DNA of 35,103 bases. Source: Phocaeicola sp. (GTDB lineage Bacteria > Bacteroidota > Bacteroidia > Bacteroidales > Bacteroidaceae). The stretch covers positions 1-35,103 of the forward strand of contig JALEQJ010000017.1 in NCBI GenBank assembly GCA_022764505.1. Direction: 5' to 3'. Shown here piece after piece: positions 15,411-26,596 of the stretch. The notes beneath the pieces are model-generated. The model made no database searches and was not told the origin of the DNA. It saw nothing but the letters and a program-made list of their open reading frames with translations. The position numbers and the translations under genes are program-made. Within the stretch, counting starts at the first letter, position 1. Each line of letters opens with the position of its first letter.

Positions 15411-17258
15411 TTATGGATTTACAAGTACACGTGTAATATCTGTTGTTCTTCCATTCTTTCTATCCAATCCCACTACCATCAACTGATATTTTTTGAACTT
15501 GTACGGTTTCGGTACGAAGAACTTTCTATCTATTTTGAGCGTTCCTTTGTGCAACTTAAAGGCATCTACTCCTATATCACCCAAGAACAGTTTCCAAAGC
15601 ATGTGGTCTACAGGATCCCAGCCTTCATGTCCTTCTTTATTTCCGGCTTCACTCTCATTGAAGTAAAAATCAAAGAAGTTCTGTTGTTGCAAGCTGATGT
15701 AGTATGTAGCCTCATTGTCTGACGGTACGATAGTAGCTGCAAACTCCTTAGCATCCAGATCCAACTCATCTATTGTAACTTTGAATGTAAGGTTATTATT
15801 GGGGACACGCGGTTGAGTGCGGAAGCTATATGTGAGTGTTTCTGTGGTTTTCACTCCATTCTCGTCCAGTCCGTAGCAGTATGCCACGTATTCTGTATCC
15901 CACATTGGAAATCTTACCAAGTCGTCCAAATTTACTTCATGGTTACCTTTTATCAAGTCCATACGCAAAGCTTCCAACCAACGAGCTTTACCCTGATCTT
16001 TCCAGAAAGCAAAGTCATACTCACTAATGTCATCTGTACCAAACTCTGCAAGTGTTTTCTCATATTTGTGCTTAGGCAATACATAAACATAGTAAGTCAT
16101 ATCCGGATTTTTCACTTTCACGGAAAGCTTACCTTCTGTAGCTGTAAGGTCTGTTACTTTAAGTTCAAATACATCTGTAGAACCTTTTTCCATTACTCGT
16201 ACCTTACAGTCTGCGGTTTTTCCGGCAATAGTAGCGTGAATCATAGTTTCACCCGGTGCTACAGAGGAGACAAAACCATACTGATTTACTTTGGCTATCT
16301 TTTCATCATCGGATTTCCATGTAATCGGTTCAAAGAGGTTCATAGGCTCTGTTGTTGCTTTTACAAGCAATCCTTGTCCCAATGTAAGTTCTATAGCTGC
16401 CGGCGTAATAGAGATACTTTCTACTGCCACGTGCTTTTCTACCACTTCTACCTCGCAAGTTTCAGTGAATTTTCCCGCAGTAGCTGTAATTACGGCTTTT
16501 CCTACTTTATGCCCGGTGATTCTCCCGTGTTCTACAGTTACTACGTCTTTGTTATTGGAAGTCCATGCTATTTCTACATCTTTGGGGCGGTCTGCCTTTA
16601 TTTCTGTTTCTACGAAAGACACTTCTCCTACAGACAAGGTCTTTTTCTTTTCTACTATAGTAAAACCTTCTATTACTACATCTTGCGGTTTTACACGGAC
16701 AGTGGTAGAAGTGGTAAACTTACCGGCAGTAGCTGTAATACGTGTTGTACCCACCTTATAAGCAGTGAGTTCTCCACCTTGCACAGACACGATGTTTTCA
16801 TCTTCCGAAGTCCATACTATAGGCTCTGAAGCATCTGCTGGCGCAATAGTAATATCTGCTACACGCACATCTCCTACTTTCATATCCATCGTTTCCGGCA
16901 AACTCAAACCAGTGATAGCGATGTGTTTTTTCACTACACGCACCAAACAAACGGTAGATTTGCCACCTACTTCTGCCTTCACAAAGGTTTCTCCTTCTGC
17001 CAAGGCTTTTACTTCTCCTTCTGCTACAGAGGCTATGGCTGCATCTTCGCTTTTCCACAGCAGATCTTGTGTATCTGCGTTTTGAGGTGATACACTGGCT
17101 CTAAGGGAGGCAGTTTCTCCTATTACCAAGGTGAGTTTATGCTCACTGAGCCTAACTTCTTCTACCGGAACTTCCGGATCCGACTTTGGGGAACAACCTA
17201 CAGCCATCAAGACAGCAAGCAGGTAGAACCAAAGGTCTTTCATTTTGCTTTTTCTCAT
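15411..17258 (-). CDS. Ig-like (BIG2) repeat lipoprotein
   Basis: A 615-residue probable surface lipoprotein. The signal peptide ends MAVGC, with the lipidated Cys at 22. Four tandem bacterial Ig-like group 2 domains fill about residues 31-360. Each has the typical V-W-x-S-x-D/N-x-x-I/V-A/V core (LLWKSEDAAIASV, IVWTSEDENIVSV, IAWTSNNKDVVTV, ITWKSDDEKIAKV) and the G-T-x-I-x-A-x-A-G-K end strand. The last 250 residues are of unknown type, rich in Tyr, Trp and Lys. An alternative start five codons later (17243) would give an equally good signal. It is the first gene of the operon. The most likely promoter is about 350 bp upstream (TATATTTG at 17620-17613), implying a long leader. Adhesion or scaffold roles are typical of such proteins, but nothing specific can be claimed. 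Confidence 0.87.
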   Translation of the reverse strand: MRKSKMKDLWFYLLAVLMAVGCSPKSDPEVPVEEVRLSEHKLTLVIGETASLRASVSPQNADTQDLLWKSEDAAIASVAEGEVKALAEGETFVKAEVGGKSTVCLVRVVKKHIAITGLSLPETMDMKVGDVRVADITIAPADASEPIVWTSEDENIVSVQGGELTAYKVGTTRITATAGKFTTSTTVRVKPQDVVIEGFTIVEKKKTLSVGEVSFVETEIKADRPKDVEIAWTSNNKDVVTVEHGRITGHKVGKAVITATAGKFTETCEVEVVEKHVAVESISITPAAIELTLGQGLLVKATTEPMNLFEPITWKSDDEKIAKVNQYGFVSSVAPGETMIHATIAGKTADCKVRVMEKGSTDVFELKVTDLTATEGKLSVKVKNPDMTYYVYVLPKHKYEKTLAEFGTDDISEYDFAFWKDQGKARWLEALRMDLIKGNHEVNLDDLVRFPMWDTEYVAYCYGLDENGVKTTETLTYSFRTQPRVPNNNLTFKVTIDELDLDAKEFAATIVPSDNEATYYISLQQQNFFDFYFNESEAGNKEGHEGWDPVDHMLWKLFLGDIGVDAFKLHKGTLKIDRKFFVPKPYKFKKYQLMVVGLDRKNGRTTDITRVLVNP

Positions 17259-17810
17259 GTAAATTATTTTTAAGTGTAAATACTCGGCTTGCGCAAAAAA
17301 ACATCTGCCACTTTCTCTATAGACAAAGCGACAGGTTCATTGAACTTGCCATTGGGTTATTTCTTATTTTCTTTACTAACGCTTTGTTTTAAGTTTGTAA
17401 TTATTGTCTTTTTCGAACAGTTCGTTATTAAAAAACATTTACAAATTCATTGTATTTTCTTCACACAACAAACTCTTATAAAAAACTTAAAAACACAAGT
17501 TTATTTTTTTACAAACATCATCGCTAATTGGTTTGCTTACAATACGCATTTTATCTTGAAACAAGAGGATTTTTGAAAACTCTTTTTGAATTTCAGAAAT
17601 ATAACGCCGTCGCAAATATAAGGAAATATAATTCCAAGCAACTATTTTTTCATTAAATTTGGTAAAACAATGCGTTTTTCATTCAAAAAAAGCCTTTCGG
17701 ACATAAAAAAATACGCAGAATACATCGCAAACCTACACAGAAGACCTCAGAAAAGGGATACAGGAAAACTATGCTCGCAACACAAAAAAAACAAAGCCAC
17801 GCATCTATTT
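17259..17810. other. AT-rich gene-free stretch, probable operon leader
   Basis: Very A+T-rich. Two open frames on the plus strand (17289-17576 and 17670-17858) look like chance: low-complexity, no family resemblance, and the second runs into the 86-bp repeat. The only consensus promoter box facing the minus-strand operon is TATATTTG at 17620-17613. If used, about 345 nt of untranslated leader precede the first gene. Confidence 0.5.
17613..17620 (-). promoter_or_regulatory. Candidate -7 box for the four-gene surface-protease operon
   Basis: TATATTTG followed by CG on the minus strand matches TAnnTTTG. No clear TTTG lies at the right distance upstream. A closer, weaker promoter cannot be excluded. 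Confidence 0.4.
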
Positions 17811-17896
17811 TCTATTCCGTACTACGAAATATGTAAACTTCCACCCAAGTTTATATAAACCATAGCGGAAGTTTATATAAACCGAAGTGAGGAACA
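17811..17896 (+). repeat. 86-bp direct repeat, copy B
   Basis: Same orientation as 9782-9867 and identical except for one base. It contains the two AAGTTTATATAAACC boxes at a 22-bp period. It lies about 550 bp upstream of the operon's first codon, so copies A and B enclose the whole operon and its leader with an 8,029-bp offset. Confidence 0.9.
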
Positions 17897-18030
17897 AACT
17901 TTTCTTACTGGCCTGTGAGGTCAGCTCAATAAATAATAGAGTATAGCACTATCTATAGCCTGTTTTCATAGAAATACAGCTTTGCTCATTATATGCACTT
18001 TATAAAAATGGCAGTAGAAATTCTCCTCCA

Positions 18031-18479
18031 AGCACAATACCTATGGCATTGTTTTAAGTGCGTACATAGGCAGGATTCTCCGTTTCACTCCGAACACCTG
18101 CCCTACCAACAGCAAATCCCCGATGGGGATTACTCACTTAAACGTAGCTGTATAGATGATATACTTGTAAACAATCTCAGGTTTGAGCAGTTATGATGAT
18201 AGTGGCTCATTTCAACCAATGCTGTTGGTAGAGCTTTCATTTATGTTTACTTCTCCTGAATAATGAGGTAATTTTCATCAATCTACAAAAAAAATAACGC
18301 CGTAGGCGTTATGCCGTTGTCAGGGCAGGGTTAGAAACGAAGTGGATAACCCTGTCTATGTATATTCCACCATTACCAACCCCACAGGGGTTGTGCGAAG
18401 AGTAAGGAAAGTAAGAACCTACCATAGTTTCACCAATGCGTACTGTTCTGAAGAGAAAACAAACTCTTTATTTCTCTTA
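18031..18479. repeat. Composite inverted-arm repeat, unit 1
   Basis: About 450 bp. A forward arm (18031-18131) begins AGCACAATACCTATG and ends with a hairpin of arms AATCCCC and GGGGATT. An inverted arm (18292-18397) begins with the hairpin ATAACGCC/GGCGTTAT and ends AACCCCACAGGGGTTGTGC. Read in reverse complement, the second arm aligns with the first (AGCACAA, ACATAGGCAGG, CCTGCCCTAACAA blocks). The spacer is about 160 bp. No coding frame is supported. Confidence 0.8.
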
Positions 18480-18962
18480 GCACAATACCTATGACATTGT
18501 TCTTGAACACGTACATAGGCAGGGTTCTACGTTTAACTCCGAACACCTGCCCTAACAATAGCAAATCCCCGATGGGGATTCCTTACTCAAACGTAGTGTA
18601 ATAGTATTTGTAAGTGATTATATACTCGTAAACAAGTTCACATCTGAACAGAATTCACATTCCAACCAACACCGTAAACATTGTGCCGTTGGTAGGATTT
18701 TCATTTTTGTTTACTTCCTCTTTGAATCGATGAGCTTACTTTCATCACTTTATACAAAAAAAAATAACGCCATAGGTGTTATGCTTTTTGTTAGGGCAGG
18801 GTTAGGAGCATAGCGGATAACCCTGCCTATGTGTATACTACCATAACCAACCCCATAGGGGGTTGTGCTAAAGCTTGCAAATAACCAAGCTCTAATGCAG
18901 ATACAAACGTGGTAAGTCTGTATGTTGCAATAACCTTCAACCAAAACCTCTCTATTTCTCCA
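18479..18962. repeat. Composite inverted-arm repeat, unit 2
   Basis: A tandem, diverged second copy of the preceding unit. The forward arm is at 18479-18580 (again ending in the AATCCCC/GGGGATT hairpin). The inverted arm is at 18762-18869, with hairpins ATAACGCC-ATA-GGTGTTAT and ACCCCATAGGGGGTTG. Small open frames in this region, such as the minus-strand frames around 18750-19048, are produced by the repeat and are not genes. Confidence 0.8.
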
Positions 18963-19020
18963 AGCACAATATACCTATACCAAATCCCCGATGGGGATTC
19001 CTTACTCAAATGCGGTCTGC
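18963..19020. repeat. Composite repeat, internally deleted unit 3
   Basis: Begins AGCACAATATACCTATA and jumps directly to the hairpin of arms AATCCCC and GGGGATT and the TTCCTTACTCAAA flank of unit 2. The middle of the forward arm is missing and no inverted arm follows. It ends about 215 bp before susA. Confidence 0.75.
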
Positions 19021-19198
19021 AAAGAATCTTTCCGGAAAGAATAAACAAATTTCTTGCTTATTTTATGTATTTCTTCCTCCAATGTATTTATAAAAACACA
19101 CCGTACAAAAAAGCTCATTTTATTGACGTATATCAAGTTATTACTGATTTCTATTTCTAAAATACTTATACAGGTGTGCATACGCTTCCTGCGACTTT

Positions 19199-19206
19199 TA
19201 CTTTTG
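19199..19206 (+). promoter_or_regulatory. -7 promoter box of susA
   Basis: TACTTTTG fits TAnnTTTG, 30 bp before the susA ATG. A -33 TTTG is not evident, which would fit a promoter that needs an activator. Confidence 0.45.
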
Positions 19207-19236
19207 TTCATCGGCAAAATATAAAACCTATATAAG

Positions 19237-21078
19237 ATGAAGAAACGTATATGGAGCCTTGGGCTCTTACTATGGGGCTGTAGTATGATAGCATTTGCAC
19301 AGACCCTACAGAAAATAGAACCTGCTTTTTGGTGGGCAGGAATGAAAGAAACACAACTCCAATTATTATTGAGCGGGAAGAACTTGGGAACATCTCCCTT
19401 GCAAGTAAAAGGAGAAGGAATAAAAGTAGACAGCATAGTGCGTACCACCAATGCAGACTATACCCTACTCTACCTTGATATAGCACAAGCACCTGCACAA
19501 ACTTTTTCTATAGAAATAGGTACAGGAAAACGAGTGCGCAAGTATGACTATACCTTGTATGAACGAAGAAAAGGAACTTATGCACAAGGATTCAGCCCCA
19601 AGGACGTAGTGTATTTGCTTATGCCCGACAGGTTTGCCAATGGCGATCCCAAGAACGATGTGGTAGCCGGAATGAACGAGCAGAAAGCAGACAGAACAGC
19701 GCAGTATGCCAGACACGGAGGAGATTTAAGAGGAATCATACAGCACTTGGATTATTTTTCGGATCTCGGTGTAACGACGCTTTGGCTCAATCCTACTCAA
19801 GAAAATAATATGAAAGAGGGTTCCTATCATGGGTATGCTATTACGGATTATTACCGCACAGACCCTCGTTTGGGAACAAATGACGAGCTGGCAGAACTCG
19901 TAGACAAAGCACATAAGCGTGGGCTAAAGGTAGTTATGGATATGGTTTTTAATCATTGCGGGAGCGAAAATCCTCTTTTCAAACATCGCCCGTCGGAGGA
20001 TTGGTTCAATTATAAATCTCAATATGTACAAACTACTTTCAAGACAGCTACAGGCATAGACCCCTATGCCTCTACAGAAGATAAAAAAGTGGCAATAGAT
20101 GGCTGGTTTACTTCAGCTATGCCGGATTGGAACCAACGCAACCCCCACGTAGCAAAGTACCTCATACAGAGCAGTATTTTCTGGATAGAATATGCTGGTA
20201 TAGATGGTATAAGGCAAGATACGCACCCTTATGCAGATTACGATTTTATGGCACGCTGGTGCAAAACTGTGATGGAAGAATATCCACAGTTCAATATAGT
20301 AGGAGAAACATGGCTCAATAGCAATGTACAAATCGCTTATTGGCAAAGAAACAGCAAGCTATCAAAACAAAATTCTCACTTGCCTACTGTAATGGATTTT
20401 CCACTCTTCACAGCTATGGGAAAGGCATTTGATGAACCAACAGGAGAATGGGAGGGCGGTCTTTTCCGCCTATATGATTTACTCTCGCAAGACTTTGTCT
20501 ACACAGACGTAAACGGCTTGTTTACTTTCTTGGATAATCACGATACTTCCCGCTTCTTCAAGAATGCAGGAGATACAGCACGTATGGACAGATACAAACA
20601 AGCCATTACTTTTCTGCTTACTACACGCGGTATTCCACAGCTTTACTATGGTATGGAAATCCTGATGGCTGCAGACAAGAGCGAAGGAGATGGACACTTG
20701 CGCAGAGATTTCCCCGGAGGCTGGGCGGACGACAGTCAAAATGCGTTTACCACATCCGGACGCACCCTTGCACAAGAAGAAGCCTACCAAACCTTGCGCA
20801 CCTTGCTCCACTGGAGAAAGAACAACTCGGATATCATAATGGGTCGCTTGGTACAATTTACCATCAGAAAAGGTGTTTACGCTTATGCACGCATTGGAGA
20901 AAAGAAGACTGCACTCGTCATTATGAACGGAACAGATGAGGAGCAACCCATAGACTGGAAGGGCTATGCAGAGGTCTTGAAAAAGGGAGAAATGCAAGAG
21001 GTTTTCAGCGGTAACAGCCTTGATATACATCAAAAAAACAGCCTAAAACCAAGAGAAACTTTGCTCTTATGCTATTAG
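19237..21078 (+). CDS. susA: Neopullulanase, GH13 (SusA)
   Basis: A 613-residue periplasmic enzyme cutting imported malto-oligosaccharides and pullulan fragments. The signal peptide is residues 1-21 (cut after FAQ or IAFA). Residues about 25-110 form the N-terminal beta domain of the cyclomaltodextrinase/neopullulanase branch. The GH13 barrel follows, with VVMDMVFNH (230s), GIDGIRQDTH (nucleophile Asp328), IVGETWL (acid/base Glu357) and FLDNHDTSRF (Asp436). The C-terminal beta domain ends RETLLLCY. It is first of the Sus locus, in the same order as B. thetaiotaomicron. A 210-bp gap with a second promoter box and a hairpin separates it from susB, in line with separate transcription of susA. 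No adjacent susR is seen, unlike the classic locus. Confidence 0.95.
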   Translation: MKKRIWSLGLLLWGCSMIAFAQTLQKIEPAFWWAGMKETQLQLLLSGKNLGTSPLQVKGEGIKVDSIVRTTNADYTLLYLDIAQAPAQTFSIEIGTGKRVRKYDYTLYERRKGTYAQGFSPKDVVYLLMPDRFANGDPKNDVVAGMNEQKADRTAQYARHGGDLRGIIQHLDYFSDLGVTTLWLNPTQENNMKEGSYHGYAITDYYRTDPRLGTNDELAELVDKAHKRGLKVVMDMVFNHCGSENPLFKHRPSEDWFNYKSQYVQTTFKTATGIDPYASTEDKKVAIDGWFTSAMPDWNQRNPHVAKYLIQSSIFWIEYAGIDGIRQDTHPYADYDFMARWCKTVMEEYPQFNIVGETWLNSNVQIAYWQRNSKLSKQNSHLPTVMDFPLFTAMGKAFDEPTGEWEGGLFRLYDLLSQDFVYTDVNGLFTFLDNHDTSRFFKNAGDTARMDRYKQAITFLLTTRGIPQLYYGMEILMAADKSEGDGHLRRDFPGGWADDSQNAFTTSGRTLAQEEAYQTLRTLLHWRKNNSDIIMGRLVQFTIRKGVYAYARIGEKKTALVIMNGTDEEQPIDWKGYAEVLKKGEMQEVFSGNSLDIHQKNSLKPRETLLLCY

Positions 21079-21193
21079 TTTGTTTATATTTTTGTAGGGA
21101 GAAAATCTATTTATATTGTTGATATATAGAAATATAATACTTTTCAATACTTATAATTTATTTCTAATACAAACCTGCACCTTATAAAAGCCT

Positions 21194-21201
21194 TAGCTTT
21201 G
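21194..21201 (+). promoter_or_regulatory. -7 promoter box of susB-susG
   Basis: TAGCTTTG matches TAnnTTTG exactly, 88 bp before the susB start. The classic Sus locus also has a second promoter between susA and susB. No consensus -33 element is seen, as expected for an activator-dependent promoter. Confidence 0.55.
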
Positions 21202-21210
21202 ACTTGCAAT

Positions 21211-23466
<2,256 letters not shown>

Positions 23467-23473
23467 ATAAATT

Positions 23474-23505
23474 CTCTTCCGCAGTGGTAACCCACTACGG
23501 AAGAG
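23474..23505 (+). promoter_or_regulatory. Intercistronic hairpin between susB and susC
   Basis: The arms CTCTTCCGCAGTGG and CCACTACGGAAGAG pair over 14 positions with a single C/A mismatch, around a loop of about 4 nt. No T-tract follows, so it looks like a processing or stability element rather than a terminator. It lies 47 bp before susC. Confidence 0.7.
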
Positions 23506-23552
23506 TTACATAAGATATACGCAAGAAATCTTAATAACAAACTTAGTATAAC

Positions 23553-26500
23553 ATGAGAACAATTCAAAACAGAATGTTCAGGCAATTTGCGCTGTTAATG
23601 ACAGCCTTGCTTGTGTCCATTACTGCCTTTGCCCAAGACATTACGGTGAAAGGTATAGTACAAGACAAAATGGGACCTATTGTGGGTGCAAACGTTCACA
23701 TCAAAGGAACAACCACAGGAACCATCACAGGAATGGACGGAGACTTTACTATTGTGGCACCACGTGGTAGTATACTTGTAGTGTCCTTCATCGGTTACCA
23801 ATCTAAGGAAGTAACTGTTTCTGCCCCTATGATGGAAATAGAGTTGGTAGAAGACGCTTTGGTCTTGGACAATGTAGTGGTAATCGGTTACGGTTCTGTG
23901 AAAAAGACAGATATGACTGGTTCTGTTACAGCTATCAAGCCGGATAAGATGAACCGTGGTTTAGTAACCAATGCACAAGATATGATGACCGGTAAAATAG
24001 CCGGTGTAAGCGTTATTTCGGACGGAGGTACACCGGGAGGTGGCGCACAAATCCGCGTACGTGGTGGTTCTTCACTCAGTGCATCAAATGACCCACTTAT
24101 CGTGATAGACGGTTTGGCTATGGACAACACAGGTGTACAAGGTCTTTCCAATCCTCTTTCTGTAGTAAACCCTGCAGATATAGAAAGCTTCACCGTACTG
24201 AAAGATGCGTCTGCTACTGCTATCTATGGTTCTCGCGCTTCTAACGGGGTCATCATCATCACCACCAAGAAAGGAGAAGCCAACTCTCGTCCACGCTTTA
24301 CTTACAATGGTAATGCAGGTATAAGCTTCCTTACAGAACACGTAGATGTACTCTCCGGAGATGAATTCAGAAGTTTCATAGGCAAGCAATATGGAGAAGA
24401 TAGCCCTGCTTATCGTACCTTGGGAACAGCGAACACAGACTGGCAAAAAGAAATCTATCGCACAGCATTCAATACAGACCACAACTTCACCGTAACAGGC
24501 GGTTACAAGAATATACCTTACCGTGCTACGATAGGTTATACCAATCAGAGTGGTGTATTGAAGACCAGCAATTTCCAACGCTATACTGCTTCTTTGAGCG
24601 TATCTCCTTCTTTCTTTGAAAACCACTTGAAAGTAAATGCCAATTTGAAAGCCATGCTTGCAAAAAACAGATTTGCAGATGGCGGAGCTGTAGGTGCTGC
24701 GGTTCGTTTTGATCCCACACAATCCATATATATGGACGGAGATGCCTATGCCAAAAGTTTTGACGGATATTTCCAATGGTTGGGTACAAACGATATCAAA
24801 ACACAGATAGACCCTACATGGGCTCTTTATCCACAAAACTTAGCTCCGGGTAACCCTGTTTCTCTCTTGGACTTGAAAGACGATACTTCTAATGCGAAAT
24901 CTTTGATAGGAAACTTAGAATTGGACTATAAATTCCACGTATTGCCGGAACTTCGCTGGCATATGAACGGAGGTATGGATCTTTCTACAGGTAAACAGAC
25001 TACCAATGTAGCTGCCACTTCTTTCACAAACAACTATTACGGCAGCTTCGGCTTCACAGAAAAAGACAAGAGAAACCTCTCTTTCAGTACTTACCTCCAA
25101 TATATGAAGGAACACGAAGCTTTCCGTTACGATGTAATGGCAGGTTATGAGTGGCAACACTTCTATAACAAAGGAAATAAAGCCTTTTCCGGATTCTATC
25201 AGCTTACTGCTACAAAGAATGCAGGAGAACCTTATCAGCCAACAGATGACGAATGGAAAAACGAAAACTATTTGGTGTCTTTCTTCGGTCGTGCCAACTT
25301 TACACTCTTGGAACGCTATCTGTTCACAGCTACACTCCGTAGAGACGGTTCCTCTCGCTTCCACAAGAACAATCGTTGGGGTACATTCCCTTCATTTGCT
25401 TTCGCTTGGAAAGTAAACGAAGAGCCTTTCTTGAAGAATATAAAAGAAATCTCAGACTTGAAACTCCGCTTAGGCTATGGTCTTACAGGACAACAAGGTT
25501 TGAACGATGCTTTCTATGAATATATCCCTAAGTATTTAAGCAATGTAGAAGGTGCTTATTACCCTATCGTGGGAGATGGAAAGACTTCTTCTCCTTCCAC
25601 TTTCAATGAAAACCTGAAGTGGGAAAAAACTACAACTTACAATGTGGGTATAGACTTAGGCTTGTGGGACAATAGAATTACCTTGATAGCAGATGCTTAC
25701 TATCGCAAGACTACAGACTTGCTGAATAAGGTATATATTCCGGCAGCTACCAACTTTGGTACTATGCTTTTCAAGAATATCGGTTCTATGGAAAACAAAG
25801 GTTTTGAAATAGCTATCAATGCAAAACCTATCGTGAGCAATGACCTTACTTGGGACTTGAACTGGAACTTGACTTATAATACCAACAAGATTACCAACCT
25901 GATAGACGGGAATGGTGCCGGTTACTACGTACCAACCGGCGGTATCAGCGTAGGTACAGGTTCTACTATCCAAGCGCATGCAGTAGGACACCCGATGAAC
26001 TCATTCTTCGTTTATCAACAAGTATATGACAAAGCAGGTAAACCTATCCAAAATGCGTATGTAGACAGAAACGGAGATGGTGTTCTCACAGATGCAGACA
26101 GATATTTCTATAAAAAACCATCGGCAGATGTACTTATGGGACTTTCTTCTAAAGTCATCTATAAGGATTGGGACTTCAACTTTACACTTCGCGCAAGCTT
26201 GAATAACTATGTTTACAATGATGTGCAAGCCAACAACAGCGACTTGGTAAATACTTATTCTCCACAAAGTTTCTTGACAAACAAACCTCGTATAGCATTT
26301 GATCCCAATTTCCCCGGTACCGTAACCAAAGAAACTGCACAAAGCGACTACTTCGTGCAAAATGCCTCTTTCCTCAAATTGGATAACATCACTGTAGGTT
26401 ATTCATTCAAAGATCTATTCAACAGAGGTGTTAATGGACGTGTGTTCGGTACTATACAAAACGTATTTACTATCACAAAATACAAAGGTTTGGATCCGGA

Positions 26501-26576
26501 AATCAACAGCGGTATAGATAACAATATCTATCCTCGTCCTACTTCAGTATTATTCGGTGTAAACCTCAATTTCTAA
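23553..26576 (+). CDS. susC: SusC-type TonB-dependent outer-membrane transporter
   Basis: A 1007-residue outer-membrane porin importing malto-oligosaccharides with TonB energy. The signal peptide is residues 1-27 (ends ITAFA). The carboxypeptidase-regulatory-like domain (about 30-105) contains VKGIVQDKMGPIVGANVHIKG. The TonB box region is near DNVVVIGYGSVKK (about 107-119), followed by the plug domain (about 115-225) with the SusC signature ATAIYGSRASNGVIIITTKKG. The rest is a beta-barrel ending in VLFGVNLNF, with the terminal Phe typical of outer-membrane proteins. The next gene, 20 bp away, is susD, the partner that forms the lid of the transporter. Confidence 0.97.
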   Translation: MRTIQNRMFRQFALLMTALLVSITAFAQDITVKGIVQDKMGPIVGANVHIKGTTTGTITGMDGDFTIVAPRGSILVVSFIGYQSKEVTVSAPMMEIELVEDALVLDNVVVIGYGSVKKTDMTGSVTAIKPDKMNRGLVTNAQDMMTGKIAGVSVISDGGTPGGGAQIRVRGGSSLSASNDPLIVIDGLAMDNTGVQGLSNPLSVVNPADIESFTVLKDASATAIYGSRASNGVIIITTKKGEANSRPRFTYNGNAGISFLTEHVDVLSGDEFRSFIGKQYGEDSPAYRTLGTANTDWQKEIYRTAFNTDHNFTVTGGYKNIPYRATIGYTNQSGVLKTSNFQRYTASLSVSPSFFENHLKVNANLKAMLAKNRFADGGAVGAAVRFDPTQSIYMDGDAYAKSFDGYFQWLGTNDIKTQIDPTWALYPQNLAPGNPVSLLDLKDDTSNAKSLIGNLELDYKFHVLPELRWHMNGGMDLSTGKQTTNVAATSFTNNYYGSFGFTEKDKRNLSFSTYLQYMKEHEAFRYDVMAGYEWQHFYNKGNKAFSGFYQLTATKNAGEPYQPTDDEWKNENYLVSFFGRANFTLLERYLFTATLRRDGSSRFHKNNRWGTFPSFAFAWKVNEEPFLKNIKEISDLKLRLGYGLTGQQGLNDAFYEYIPKYLSNVEGAYYPIVGDGKTSSPSTFNENLKWEKTTTYNVGIDLGLWDNRITLIADAYYRKTTDLLNKVYIPAATNFGTMLFKNIGSMENKGFEIAINAKPIVSNDLTWDLNWNLTYNTNKITNLIDGNGAGYYVPTGGISVGTGSTIQAHAVGHPMNSFFVYQQVYDKAGKPIQNAYVDRNGDGVLTDADRYFYKKPSADVLMGLSSKVIYKDWDFNFTLRASLNNYVYNDVQANNSDLVNTYSPQSFLTNKPRIAFDPNFPGTVTKETAQSDYFVQNASFLKLDNITVGYSFKDLFNRGVNGRVFGTIQNVFTITKYKGLDPEINSGIDNNIYPRPTSVLFGVNLNF

Positions 26577-26596
26577 CACCTTAAAAGAAACGAACA

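Noticed and set aside
17289-17858. Small plus-strand open frames in the AT-rich block
   Set aside because: Low-complexity products, no promoter or family match, and one runs into the 86-bp repeat.
18031-19020. CRISPR array
   Set aside because: The repeated units are hundreds of bases long, diverged and built of inverted arms; there are no short regular repeats with unique spacers and no cas genes.
18750-19048. Minus-strand small open frames upstream of susA
   Set aside because: They fall within the composite repeats and change between copies, so they are produced by the repeat sequence.
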